From the NCBI GenBank assembly GCA_017962235.1, contig JAGCVS010000019.1:1-64000 (forward strand): DNA of 64,000 nt, in the 5' to 3' direction. Source of the stretch: Bacteroidales bacterium. Its GTDB lineage: Bacteria; Bacteroidota; Bacteroidia; Bacteroidales; UBA932. Below, piece by piece: positions 28,293-36,399 of this stretch. Made by a program: the position numbers and the translations under genes. The first letter of the stretch is position 1. Every line of letters starts with the position of its first letter. The notes beneath the pieces are model-generated. The model searched no databases. It was given only the letters and a program-made list of their open reading frames with translations, and had not been told where the DNA came from.

Positions 28293-29070
28293 TATTGTAA
28301 TTGGTTTGTATCAGATAAATGGCCGCAGCCACGATAACTGCGCTGACTACTAAAAAGATGCCATACCAGGGCTGCGGAATGACATCCGCATATGTCGCGT
28401 CCATGTTCAGGTCGGGGAAAGAGTACATCATGACCTGTGACAGGGTGTTGTTTGTAAAATGTATCGCTATGGTGCACCACAGGCTGTGGGTCTTGTAGTA
28501 TATCCAGCCCATGAAAGCTCCCAGTCCCAGGGCTGCAAACCCCTGCTGCAGATTGCCGTGCAACAGGGCGAAAATGAAGGCGGAAAACAGGATTGCCACC
28601 CACGGCTTGTTGCGGGACAGCATACCGCGGCATATGATGCCCCGGCACAGCAGTTCCTCACAAAGCGGCGCCAGAATGGACACCGATATAAAAAGGTCCA
28701 CCGGGTGCGAGGTGTCAAACATCTTCTCGAAGGCCGCCCTGAGGGTGTCCGACATCTTGAACTGGCTGGTTATCGGTTCCAACAGCGCCCCCAGGAAGGG
28801 GGTCGCCAGTATGGCGATTGCGAACACCGGTACCATACTCTTGAACTTACCGCTTTGCGGATCGTTCAAAGGGACATACCCCAGTCCCATCTTGCGGTTT
28901 CTCTGAGATGCGATATATGCGAACAGCAGCGGGAATACCATGGTGACGGCATAAATCAGGGAATTTGACTTTACGCCAAGCAGATACAGCACAGAAGTCA
29001 CAAGCGACCCTGCAAAGAAAATCACTACGAGTACCAGGCTTTGCGCCCAACCGGGCAAATAATGTTTCAT
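28207..29070 (-). CDS. CPBP-family intramembrane glutamic endopeptidase
   Basis: CPBP (Abi/CAAX protease-like) proteins are membrane proteases related to Rce1. The 287-aa product has about eight hydrophobic helices. The family motifs are present: EExxxR in CEELLCRG, FALLHGN, and a His in AIHFTNN. I chose ATG 29070 because it gives the hydrophobic N-terminus and follows the divergent promoter; an upstream in-frame start at 29277 would run through the promoter and the FtsB-like gene. The last 28 residues overlap manA in another frame. Substrate is unknown. Confidence 0.88.
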   Translation of the reverse strand: MKHYLPGWAQSLVLVVIFFAGSLVTSVLYLLGVKSNSLIYAVTMVFPLLFAYIASQRNRKMGLGYVPLNDPQSGKFKSMVPVFAIAILATPFLGALLEPITSQFKMSDTLRAAFEKMFDTSHPVDLFISVSILAPLCEELLCRGIICRGMLSRNKPWVAILFSAFIFALLHGNLQQGFAALGLGAFMGWIYYKTHSLWCTIAIHFTNNTLSQVMMYSFPDLNMDATYADVIPQPWYGIFLVVSAVIVAAAIYLIQTNYNNEQSTLSFAVRPSAGGETLGRECPSEEV

Positions 29071-29088
29071 GCGGTTGATATTTGATTC

Positions 29089-29105
29089 CAAATTTAATAA
29101 ATTTG
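29089..29105. promoter_or_regulatory. Back-to-back divergent -7 boxes (palindromic)
   Basis: A 17-bp palindrome consists of a minus-strand TAAATTTG (29089-29096) and a plus-strand TAAATTTG (29098-29105) around one central A. The plus box ends 5 nt before the FtsB-like ATG (29111). The minus box ends 18 nt before the CPBP ATG. The two promoters overlap and should exclude each other. Confidence 0.65.
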
Positions 29106-29110
29106 CAAAT

Positions 29111-29449
29111 ATGTCACTGTTCAGTAAAGCAAAGGAAAGGATTTCTGAGCTGAAAGCAAAGAGTCCGGTGGTGCGTGTGGTGCTCAACAAGTACTTCATT
29201 GCATCTTTCATATTCTTGCTGCTGATTCTGTTCAACAGCCGCACCAGCCTGACCCAGATGCTGCACAGCATGTCCACCCTTAGGCGCCAGAAGCAGGAGG
29301 AGATTTATTACCGGGAGGCCATCAAGGCCACCGACAGCCGCATACAGCAGTTGACATCCAACAAAGACACCCTGGAGATGTTCGCCCGCGAGAACTATTA
29401 CTTCCAGGAAGACGGCGAAGATGTTTTTATCGTTGAAAAAGACAATTAA
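29111..29449 (+). CDS. FtsB/DivIC-family septum formation initiator
   Basis: FtsB/DivIC proteins are bitopic division proteins that act with FtsL and FtsQ. The 112-aa product has a short cytoplasmic N-terminus, one transmembrane helix (about 31-47, FIFLLLILF) and a coiled coil (about 55-95) leading to a conserved ARENYYFQEDGEDVFIVEK end typical of the family. ATG 29111 is the likely start because the promoter box lies just before it. The S41 protease gene follows after 3 nt. Confidence 0.88.
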   Translation: MSLFSKAKERISELKAKSPVVRVVLNKYFIASFIFLLLILFNSRTSLTQMLHSMSTLRRQKQEEIYYREAIKATDSRIQQLTSNKDTLEMFARENYYFQEDGEDVFIVEKDN

Positions 29450-29452
29450 GTC

Positions 29453-30898
29453 ATGAAACGTATTCTTTGCAAAGTATCCATGCTCATCGCTCTTGCGGCC
29501 TGCACCGTCTCGTGCAACCATATCAGCAATGTGGTTACCGACAAGAGCAACGAGAAGGCATGTTCATACCTGCGCAACACCATAATGTCTACGTACTATT
29601 ACTGGTACAAGTCTCTCCCAGATATCAAGTACGACAACAATACCGACATATACGAGTTTTTTGACGACCTGCTGTATGAGAAGGACCGCTGGAGCTGGAT
29701 GATAGACGGCCAGACCTTTATTGCAGAAGAATCCGGCATTATCTATGGCACTTACGGCGCCAGCCTGGGTCAGTTTCACAGCCCCTCTGAATTCGAAAGG
29801 ATACTGGATTATAACGTGATGGTGCGCTACGTATACCCCGGCTCTCCCTTTGACAAGGCGGGGATCAAGCGCGGATGGGTACTCACCTCCCTGGACGGGA
29901 GGGACGTGCTGGACTACTGGCTCTCTTCTGAAAAGAATAAAGACGAGTTCAACGCCCTGATAGGCACCCCCAGCATCACTGTCCCCCACCTTTTCACTTT
30001 CAAGGACCCTGACGGCAACATCGTGGAGAAGAGCATCACGGCAGCCGAGTCGCTGAACACGCGCCCCTGCCTTGTCAAGAAGGTTTTCACTTCTGAAGAC
30101 TATCCCGGCCTCACCGCCCCCGTGGGATACTATCACTATCTGGCCTTCAAGGCAGACGACGATGTGAACGGCAAATCCATGATGGACGACATCTCCGAGC
30201 CCATGGAATATTTCAAGGAGCGCGGCGTTAAGACCCTCATTGTGGATCTGCGGTACAACGGCGGCGGCGATTCCCGTGCCAGCGACCTGTTTGTGAACCT
30301 GGTTGCCCCGCGCAGCGCCGACGGCAAGGTATATGTCACCCGCCAGCACAACAACCGCCTCACGAAGCTTGACGAATCCAATGCCGTGGCGATTGACAAG
30401 AACTCCCCCGAATTCAAATGCCTCTACTTTATCACCGGCAAGGGGAGCGCGTCCGCATCTGAGATGACCCTCAACGGCCTCAAGCCGCTGGCGAACATAC
30501 AACAGGTGGGCGGCATCACATACGGCAAGCCCAACGGCATGTACGTATTCATGTACCCCAACCTGGCCGCTTACAAGAAGGGCGACTACAGCGGACTCAA
30601 ATACGTGTTCCTCCCCATCTGCTTCTACAACTGTAACGGCGACGGGGTGTATATCCCGGATGACGGAATGGTACCCGACAACATCCGGCCAGACGATCTT
30701 TATCACGATTTCGGTCCCACTGAAGACAACATCGCGGCCTGCCTTCACCACATAGTTCACGGCACTTATCCGGCGCTCCCGGAACTTCCAGCAAACGCCG
30801 GCCGTTCTTTGGCAGGTAAATCGGTTAAACCTCTTATGAATGAGCCTGAAAATGATAATAATTACGGTTTATTCACCGTAAAAACGGAAAATTTTTAA
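29453..30898 (+). CDS. S41-family (C-terminal processing) peptidase, lipoprotein
   Basis: S41 proteases cleave at C-termini of envelope proteins. The 481-aa product starts with a lipoprotein signal (lipobox TVSC, Cys21). A PDZ-like region (about 115-165, VYPGSPFDKAGIKRGW) is followed by the S41 domain with DLRYNGGGDS (about 264-273), the Ser-rich nucleophile loop GKGSASASE (about 329-337) and a Lys in TYGKPNG. The arrangement is that of a catalytic member. It lies 3 nt after the FtsB-like gene. The 89 nt to the next gene are very AT-rich. Confidence 0.88.
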   Translation: MKRILCKVSMLIALAACTVSCNHISNVVTDKSNEKACSYLRNTIMSTYYYWYKSLPDIKYDNNTDIYEFFDDLLYEKDRWSWMIDGQTFIAEESGIIYGTYGASLGQFHSPSEFERILDYNVMVRYVYPGSPFDKAGIKRGWVLTSLDGRDVLDYWLSSEKNKDEFNALIGTPSITVPHLFTFKDPDGNIVEKSITAAESLNTRPCLVKKVFTSEDYPGLTAPVGYYHYLAFKADDDVNGKSMMDDISEPMEYFKERGVKTLIVDLRYNGGGDSRASDLFVNLVAPRSADGKVYVTRQHNNRLTKLDESNAVAIDKNSPEFKCLYFITGKGSASASEMTLNGLKPLANIQQVGGITYGKPNGMYVFMYPNLAAYKKGDYSGLKYVFLPICFYNCNGDGVYIPDDGMVPDNIRPDDLYHDFGPTEDNIAACLHHIVHGTYPALPELPANAGRSLAGKSVKPLMNEPENDNNYGLFTVKTENF

Positions 30899-30987
30899 AA
30901 TTATTTGGAAGTTTTAAAAATTAGGCTTAATTTCACAAAAAATAAAAACAATCATCTAATTATTAACCAAATAACTTATCAAAAATC

Positions 30988-31161
30988 ATGAAAGAACTCG
31001 TTGCAAAAATCAATGCAGAAATCGAAGCTTTCCAGAAGAACGCTGCCGCTCAGGTAGAAAAAGGTAACAAAGCTGCCGGCACCCGCGCTCGCAAGGCTGC
31101 TCTCGAAGTTAGCAAGCTGATGAAGGAATTCCGCAAAGCATCTGTAGAGGCTGCCAAATAA
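30988..31161 (+). CDS. Histone H1-like protein (57 aa)
   Basis: A short reading frame of 57 codons plus stop encodes a highly charged Lys/Ala-rich protein: MKELVAKINAEIEAFQ at the start, then VEKGNKAAGTRARKAALEV and LMKEFRKASVEAAK at the end. This matches the small histone H1/Hc1-like DNA-binding proteins annotated widely in Bacteroidota. It is likely abundant and nucleoid-associated. The upstream 89 nt are AT-rich, with no exact TAnnTTTG box that I can place. A strong terminator follows. Confidence 0.87.
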   Translation: MKELVAKINAEIEAFQKNAAAQVEKGNKAAGTRARKAALEVSKLMKEFRKASVEAAK

Positions 31162-31190
31162 TTCGAAAAGGCATTACCTTATACAAGTTA

Positions 31191-31226
31191 AAGAATCGGT
31201 CATGTTTTTGACCGATTCTTTTTTTT
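31191..31226 (+). terminator. Strong intrinsic terminator after the H1-like gene
   Basis: A perfect 12-bp stem (AAGAATCGGTCA 31191-31202 with TGACCGATTCTT 31209-31220), a 6-nt loop and an eight-T run (31219-31226) lie 29 nt after the stop. Confidence 0.93.
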
Positions 31227-31251
31227 GCCGTATCTTGCAGGGTTATTTCAG

Positions 31252-31905
31252 ATGGACAGCAACTGGCTCATATACGCACTCGGATTTCTGGCTCAGGGAC
31301 TCTTCTCTGCCAGAATGATTGTCCAGTGGCTGATCTCAGAAAAACAGCATAAAGTAACCTCCCCCACCATTTATTGGGTGCTGAGCCTGGTGGCCTCGCT
31401 GCTGTTTTTTTTGTACGGCTGGCTGCGTGAAGATTTTGCCATCATGCTGGGGCAGGTGATCAGTTATTACATCTACATCTGGAACCTCAAGGCAAAGGGG
31501 GTCTGGCAGGCCATGCAGCGGCCGGTAAGCATTCCTCTGCTCTCCGTTCTCACGCTGCTGCCGCTGGCCGGCATCGCCTATATGGTGTTTGATGCAGATG
31601 CCGCCGCCCGCATATTTCACAACGAGGGCATTCCCGCCTGGCTCATCGTCTTTGGCTGCGCAGGTCAGGTGATATTTACATTCAGATTCATATATCAGTT
31701 CTTATACTCCCGCGCACGGGGCGAATCGGTGCTGCCCAAGGGCTTCTGGATTATCAGTCTGGCGGGCTCCGCAGTTATCGTCGCCTACGGCTTCATACGG
31801 CACGACTGGGTGCTCTGCCTAGGGCAGTCAGTCGGGTTTATAACCTATTCCAGGAATCTTTATTTAGCAGTTAAAAACAATGAGACTACCACAGGCCGAG
31901 CTTGA
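31252..31905 (+). CDS. Membrane protein with two LAB_N (lipid A biosynthesis N-terminal) domains
   Basis: The LAB_N domain is a small two- or three-helix membrane domain found alone or at the N-terminus of lipid A glycosyltransferases. The 217-aa product contains it twice. The first unit has MIVQWLISEKQ, WVLSLVASLLFFLYGW and GQVISYYIYIWNL. The second has FIYQFLYSRARGE, WIISLAGSAVIVAYGF and GQSVGFITYSRNL. The start at ATG 31252 avoids the upstream terminator T-run. It overlaps alr by 26 nt. The molecular function of the family is not established; a membrane carrier role is one possibility. Confidence 0.82.
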   Translation: MDSNWLIYALGFLAQGLFSARMIVQWLISEKQHKVTSPTIYWVLSLVASLLFFLYGWLREDFAIMLGQVISYYIYIWNLKAKGVWQAMQRPVSIPLLSVLTLLPLAGIAYMVFDADAAARIFHNEGIPAWLIVFGCAGQVIFTFRFIYQFLYSRARGESVLPKGFWIISLAGSAVIVAYGFIRHDWVLCLGQSVGFITYSRNLYLAVKNNETTTGRA

Positions 31906-32977
31906 AATCAGCAAGAGTGCCGCCCTGCACAATTTTAAATATTTCAGAAGCCTTCTGAAGGATACCACCAAGATACTGGTGCTGGTAAAATCCAACTCAT
32001 ACGGTCACGGCGGCGTGGAGTTCGCCCGGCTGATGCTGGAGGCGGGTGCCGACTATCTGGGCATCGCCACTTTGGAAGAGGGCGTGATAATGCGCAAGGC
32101 GGGTATCACTGCCCCCATCCTGGCGCTGAGCACCGGCTGCGACTGCTATTCAGATATAATACAGTACGACCTGGAGCCGGGCATCCCCTCCGTGGAGTAC
32201 CTCAACAAGCTCAAGGTGGTGCTCCGTTCGCTGGGCATCAAGCACTACCCCATCCACATAAAGCTGGACACCGGCATGCACCGTCTGGGCTTTGAAAAAG
32301 ACGAGATCCCCGCCCTCATGAAGGCGCTGGAAGGGTGCGAAGAGGTACGCGTGAAATCTATCTATTCCCACCTTGCCGCCAGCGACGAACCGCGACACGA
32401 CGCATTCACACTGTCTCAGATAGAGCTCTACAATCAGCTCTGCGCAGAGATCGAGAGCAGCCTTGAAGAACGCCCCATGCACCACATCCTGAATTCAGCC
32501 GGAGCGGAGCGCTTCACGCAGTATCAGATGGACATGGTGCGCATCGGCATCGGCATGTACGGCATCAGCGCCGTTGGCAGCGAAAAGGTCAAGCCGGTCG
32601 CCTCCCTCAAGTGCCCCGTACTGCAGGTGAAAGAGATCAGCGAAGGTACGGTGGGTTACGGCCGCCGCGGTGAGCTCACGCACGTCCCCACCAAGATTGC
32701 CACCATCCGCATAGGTTACGGCGACGGGGTTGACCGCCGCCTGGGCTACGGCAACGCATCGTTCATGGTAAACGGCCGTCTGGCTCCCACCATCGGTTCG
32801 ATTTGCATGGACATGTGCATGCTGGATGTCACCGGCATAGATGTCAAGGCGGGCGACATTGTAACCGTGTTCGGGGATAACCCCACGGTTCAGGATCTGG
32901 CAAAGATTTTGGAGACGATTCCGTACGAGATTCTCACCGGCATAGACCGCCGTCTGGAGAGGGTAATCGTGAAATAA
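31880..32977 (+). CDS. alr: Alanine racemase
   Basis: Alr makes D-alanine for peptidoglycan with PLP. The 365-aa product has Lys37 in LVKSNSYGHG, which forms the PLP Schiff base, and the second catalytic residue Tyr260 in GTVGYGRRG. TIRIGYGDG and SICMDMCMLDVT are also conserved. The start overlaps the end of the LAB_N gene, so translation is probably coupled. The glycosyltransferase gene follows after 9 nt. Confidence 0.95.
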   Translation: MRLPQAELEISKSAALHNFKYFRSLLKDTTKILVLVKSNSYGHGGVEFARLMLEAGADYLGIATLEEGVIMRKAGITAPILALSTGCDCYSDIIQYDLEPGIPSVEYLNKLKVVLRSLGIKHYPIHIKLDTGMHRLGFEKDEIPALMKALEGCEEVRVKSIYSHLAASDEPRHDAFTLSQIELYNQLCAEIESSLEERPMHHILNSAGAERFTQYQMDMVRIGIGMYGISAVGSEKVKPVASLKCPVLQVKEISEGTVGYGRRGELTHVPTKIATIRIGYGDGVDRRLGYGNASFMVNGRLAPTIGSICMDMCMLDVTGIDVKAGDIVTVFGDNPTVQDLAKILETIPYEILTGIDRRLERVIVK

Positions 32978-32986
32978 ACGCTCAAA

Positions 32987-33718
32987 ATGAACAAGACCGC
33001 AGACTATCAGTTTACCATCACCGTTCCCGTGTACAACGAGGCGGAGAGCCTGGCCGCGCTGGAGGCCTGCCTGGCGGAGTTTCTGCCCCGCTGCATAATG
33101 AAAGCCTGCGTGCTGCTTGTAAACGACTGTTCCACCGATTCCAGCCTGGAGCTGATAAAGGATATCTGCGCCCGGCGGCCCGATTTCTATTATGTTTCGC
33201 ACCCCCGGCGCCTGGGCCTTTCCGGCGCGCTGAAAACCGCCTTTGACGCCGCCGAATCGGATTACATCGGTTATATCGATGCCGACTTGCAGACAGTTCC
33301 GGAGGACTTCAATCTGCTGCTGGAACACGCGGCCGACTATCCTCTGGTCACCGGCGTACGAGCCGCCCGCAAAGACACCATCGGCAAAAAGATACAGTCG
33401 CGCATAGGCAACGGCTGGCGCCGCATGATGACGGGCGACGGCGCCCGCGATACCGGCTGTCCGCTGAAGGTTCTGCAGCGCAACGCCGCACGTCAGCTGC
33501 CCATGTTCAACGGGATGCACCGCTTTATCCCGGCGCTGGTGCTGCTGCAGGACGGCGGATGCTACAAAGAGGTGCCCGTACGTCACCGCGAACGCGCCGC
33601 CGGCAAATCCAAGTTCAACATGTTCAACCGCCTGCGCGGCTTCACAGACTGCTTCATTTACCGTTGGATGCGCCGCAACTGGGTCACCATAAACCGCGGC
33701 GAGAACAATCTCGGATAA
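32987..33718 (+). CDS. Glycosyltransferase family 2, polyprenyl-phosphate type
   Basis: The 243-aa product has a GT2 (GT-A) fold: VPVYNEAESL at the N-terminus, VNDCSTDSS, the metal-binding DADLQ at about residues 92-96, and a C-terminal VPVRHRERAAGKSKF segment typical of DPM1/ArnC-like enzymes. There are no clear transmembrane helices. Genes of this type make polyprenyl-phosphate sugars used by GT39-like enzymes, and one follows directly (3-nt gap). I infer the pair acts in lipid A or envelope glycan modification. Confidence 0.87.
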   Translation: MNKTADYQFTITVPVYNEAESLAALEACLAEFLPRCIMKACVLLVNDCSTDSSLELIKDICARRPDFYYVSHPRRLGLSGALKTAFDAAESDYIGYIDADLQTVPEDFNLLLEHAADYPLVTGVRAARKDTIGKKIQSRIGNGWRRMMTGDGARDTGCPLKVLQRNAARQLPMFNGMHRFIPALVLLQDGGCYKEVPVRHRERAAGKSKFNMFNRLRGFTDCFIYRWMRRNWVTINRGENNLG

Positions 33719-33721
33719 CGT

Positions 33722-35350
33722 ATGAAGAGTTTCATCAGGCGGCACCCGCTCCTTAGTGTTTTCGCATTCGTAACGGTGTGCGTGCTGCCCATGATGCTCT
33801 TCCGCGACCCTTCGCCGTCAAACGAACTGCGCTACCTGGGCATAGTGGACGAAGCGCTCAAAGGCGGGCACTTCTTCTGCTTTTTTGACAACGGCATCCC
33901 CTACACGGACAAACCGCCGCTGTTCTTCTGGATACTGATGTTCCTTCGCCTGTTCTGCAGCGCGACGTGCATGTGGCTGCCGTGCATTTTAACGGCCCTT
34001 CTGCCCACTTTCATAACAGTGGCAGTCATGGACAAGTGGCTGCGCCTCAACGCCGGAAACGGGGAGATTACAACCCTCCAGCGCCTTCTGGCAGTCGCGG
34101 TGATGCTGGGCGGTATGTTAATCATGCTGCAGACCTTCTATCTGCGCATGGACATGCTCATGACCATGTTCATAGTTCTGGCGCTCTATACCTTCTACAA
34201 GTTGTATATCTGCCAGAGTAAGCGTACAGACAAGTGGCTGCTGGGGCTGTACATCTTCCTGGCGCTGTTCTCCAAGGGGCCGGTGGGCATACTGGTGCCG
34301 GTGGTCACGATTGTGGTATTCCTGGCCCTGGAGCGCAAATTGGGGCGGATCTGGGAATTCCTGGGCTGGCGGCAATGGCTGTTAATGCTGCTTCTGTTTG
34401 GCGGCTGGATACTTGGGGCATACCTGGAGGGCGGCCGGGAATACATTAACAGCCTCCTGTTCCACCAGACGCTGGACCGCGCCGTGAACGCCTTTGCCCA
34501 CAAGCAGCCCTTCTGGTATTATCTGGGAGCAATCCTCTACTGCGTCCTGCCATATACTTTGCTGGTGATCCCGGCACTCATATATCTGTATATAAAGCCG
34601 GCAAAGGGAAATACGTATGAACGGGTGCTGCTCACCGCCATCTCCGTGACCTTTGTAATGCTCTCCGCCTTCAGCGGCAAGCTGGCCATCTACCTGACCC
34701 CCATCCTGCCCCTTATCGCCTATCTGATGCCGGTGTTCGACATCACCACCTCTGCGCGCGCCAATGGCCTTAAAAAGGCAGCAGTTATCGTATCGGCAGC
34801 AATCATTATGATATTGGGTGCGGCCCTTTGGACGCTGTACCTTGCCCACGGTAGCGAACCGTTCTCCCTGATGGCCTTTGCACTGGCGCTGGAGCTGCCC
34901 TATCTGTTCTGCACCACCCTGCTTGCAATAGCCGCAGTATTTGCCCTGGCCGGGCTTGGCAGCATAATAGTTACATGCGTAGGCGGATGGCAGAAAGGCG
35001 CCATCGCCATGTTTGTGACGATGTTCCTGGCGGTTTTTGCGGCCGGCCTCACCATAGAACCGCTAAACGAATGGACGGCATATGAAAAAGTGGCGGAAGC
35101 CGCGCTGCAGGCCTCCGACGGCGGCAACATCAACACCCTTTACATGAACCGGCCGGAGAACATGGACATCTACCTGGATAGCGAAGTGACTGACTTTGGA
35201 AACGATGTGGACGCCTTCCTCACCGGCGACCGCCGCGGTGGCGTTTTGATTGTCCCCACCGCCAAAGCCCGCGAATCCACCTCCCTCAAAGAATACCTCG
35301 AAAGCAGCGAAGGCACCACAGTCGGCCCCTACACCGTGTACGGCCTGTAA
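33722..35350 (+). CDS. ArnT/PMT-like (GT39/GT83) membrane glycosyltransferase
   Basis: The 542-aa product has many hydrophobic helices in the first 420 residues, with the early loop motif DEALKGGHFFCFFDNGIPYTDKPPL split around the conserved DKPPLFFW (about 61-68). This pattern is typical of PMT/ArnT enzymes, which transfer sugar from a polyprenyl phosphate to lipid A or protein. The C-terminal about 90 residues form a soluble domain. The GT2 gene directly upstream probably makes its donor. Acceptor and sugar cannot be read from the sequence. Confidence 0.85.
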   Translation: MKSFIRRHPLLSVFAFVTVCVLPMMLFRDPSPSNELRYLGIVDEALKGGHFFCFFDNGIPYTDKPPLFFWILMFLRLFCSATCMWLPCILTALLPTFITVAVMDKWLRLNAGNGEITTLQRLLAVAVMLGGMLIMLQTFYLRMDMLMTMFIVLALYTFYKLYICQSKRTDKWLLGLYIFLALFSKGPVGILVPVVTIVVFLALERKLGRIWEFLGWRQWLLMLLLFGGWILGAYLEGGREYINSLLFHQTLDRAVNAFAHKQPFWYYLGAILYCVLPYTLLVIPALIYLYIKPAKGNTYERVLLTAISVTFVMLSAFSGKLAIYLTPILPLIAYLMPVFDITTSARANGLKKAAVIVSAAIIMILGAALWTLYLAHGSEPFSLMAFALALELPYLFCTTLLAIAAVFALAGLGSIIVTCVGGWQKGAIAMFVTMFLAVFAAGLTIEPLNEWTAYEKVAEAALQASDGGNINTLYMNRPENMDIYLDSEVTDFGNDVDAFLTGDRRGGVLIVPTAKARESTSLKEYLESSEGTTVGPYTVYGL

Positions 35351-35353
35351 AAA

Positions 35354-35385
35354 TTTGCCAGTATCAATTCTGATTACTACCTTTG
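35354..35385 (+). promoter_or_regulatory. Consensus Bacteroidota promoter (-33 TTTG / -7 TACCTTTG)
   Basis: TTTG (35354-35357) and TACCTTTG (35378-35385) are separated by 20 bp, a full match to the sigma-AB-type consensus. No protein start follows closely; the transcript would be the structured RNA described next. Confidence 0.8.
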
Positions 35386-35389
35386 CATA

Positions 35390-35555
35390 AACACCCGAAA
35401 GGGGTTGCCCCTGCAAAAATAAGACAACCCCACAGGAACGGATTATCGTTTTATAATAATCACAATCCTGATTAACAATAGTTTAATCATTGCTGATTAT
35501 AAAAGGAGGATTCGGGTACCTTCCCAATGGGGGTCGGCTTGCCGGCTCCTTTTGT
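35390..35555 (+). ncRNA. Candidate structured small RNA of about 165 nt, 6S-like layout
   Basis: The segment starts just after a consensus promoter and ends with a terminator. The ends pair: ACCCGAA 35393-35399 with TTCGGGT 35511-35517. Inside are GGGGTTG/CAACCCC (35401-35407 with 35425-35431), GATTAT/ATAATC (35441-35446 with 35456-35461), GATTAA/TTAATC (35470-35475 with 35483-35488) and AATCCT/AGGATT (35464-35469 with 35507-35512). The terminator is a hairpin at 35531-35549, with two wobble pairs, followed by T4GT4. A closed end helix around a large AT-rich centre recalls 6S RNA, but I cannot confirm the family. Confidence 0.55.
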
Positions 35556-35558
35556 TTT
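35531..35558 (+). terminator. Terminator of the candidate small RNA
   Basis: A GC-rich stem (GGGTCGG at 35531-35537 pairing with the CCGGCTCC segment ending at 35549, including wobbles) with a short CTTG-type loop is followed by T-rich DNA (TTTTGTTTT). Confidence 0.65.
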
Positions 35559-35764
35559 GCACTATTATTCCTTTTTCAGGTGTGTGCTATGGGTTGACAA
35601 GTATGTCGAGGGCAAATGTATATGCAGAGCATCCCTTCAGATGCGACAAATTCTCAAATTTTGCAGAATTGCCGTCGCCAAAACAGAAAAAGAATTTTCA
35701 CAAAAGGAGCGCGTTTCTAGAAACAGACATATAATCCCGCCCAGAGGGCAATCTGAGCGGTATT

Positions 35765-36346
35765 TTATAGAACCTGGGCAAGGGTGAGGCCGCTGCGTTC
35801 GCCTGCAACATAGCGGGTCTCTGTCTGGGAACCGGCACGGCGGAAATGGTCCATATAGAGCGGGCGGCCTACCTGGATTTGAAGGCACTCAAAGCTGTCG
35901 CCTGGCCTGAGGCTGGAGTTCTGTGACTCCTTCACGGCGAAACGGTTGTTGCCCAGGTATTCAAGAATAATCATTCGATTTAGGAGCCAGCCCAGCTGCA
36001 GGCACTGCCCCATCTCAAGGCTTGAAGACACAATGGATTCTCCAGAGAACTCTTCCGACTCGTCTGGAGAAGAATTCTTCAAGTCCGTGCAAAACTCTTT
36101 CCATGACCCTGACCCGACATAGCGCGCCAGGACATCCAAAGTGCGGAGCGATATAGCTTCAGCGCCCCTTGTAGAGTAGCCCCAAAGCCTCTCTAATGTA
36201 CTTTCAGAAATGTGTTCCCGGATCTTTGCGCCAATTTCATCTACCAGGAAAATAAAAGAATTGTGGGTAGCCAGGGACTGTCCATACGTCTCTTCTACCC
36301 TCTGTCGCAGAGTCGCTATTTCCGGTATATTCGCTGAAACTGACAT
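35765..36346 (-). CDS. Conserved Bacteroidota regulator-like protein, divergent to kinase
   Basis: The 193-aa product has no named function. Residues about 8-85 follow a pattern that recurs in many Bacteroidota proteins thought to bind DNA: LRQRVEETYG, then ISESTLERLWGYSTRG and TLDVLARYVGSGSWKEFC. The C-terminal half (from about 115) is a beta-rich unknown region. It is divergent from a Ser/Thr kinase, and the two start codons are only 47 nt apart. It has its own -7 box (36354-36361 on the minus strand), ending 7 nt before ATG. I infer that it regulates the shared intergenic region, perhaps as a kinase target. A 9-bp hairpin (35737-35760) follows its stop but lacks a U tract. Confidence 0.65.
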   Translation of the reverse strand: MSVSANIPEIATLRQRVEETYGQSLATHNSFIFLVDEIGAKIREHISESTLERLWGYSTRGAEAISLRTLDVLARYVGSGSWKEFCTDLKNSSPDESEEFSGESIVSSSLEMGQCLQLGWLLNRMIILEYLGNNRFAVKESQNSSLRPGDSFECLQIQVGRPLYMDHFRRAGSQTETRYVAGERSGLTLAQVL

Positions 36347-36399
36347 TGCGTGACAAAGCTAAAAACAATATCTTTGCTAAACAATGTCATTTTATGTCA
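36341..36399. promoter_or_regulatory. Symmetric divergent operator with four TGACA half-sites and two -7 boxes
   Basis: TGACA occurs at 36341-36345 and 36351-36355 on the plus strand. Its reverse complement TGTCA occurs at 36385-36389 and 36395-36399. Each pair is spaced exactly 10 bp and the array is symmetric around 36370. The kinase -7 box TATCTTTG (36369-36376) and the regulator -7 box TAGCTTTG (36354-36361, minus strand) lie between them. The outer half-sites overlap both start codons (both genes begin ATGTCA). Confidence 0.6.

Noticed and set aside
35527..35787. 86-codon plus-strand frame after the small RNA
   Set aside because: It begins inside the predicted terminator and runs into the antisense of the regulator gene; its product has no domain.
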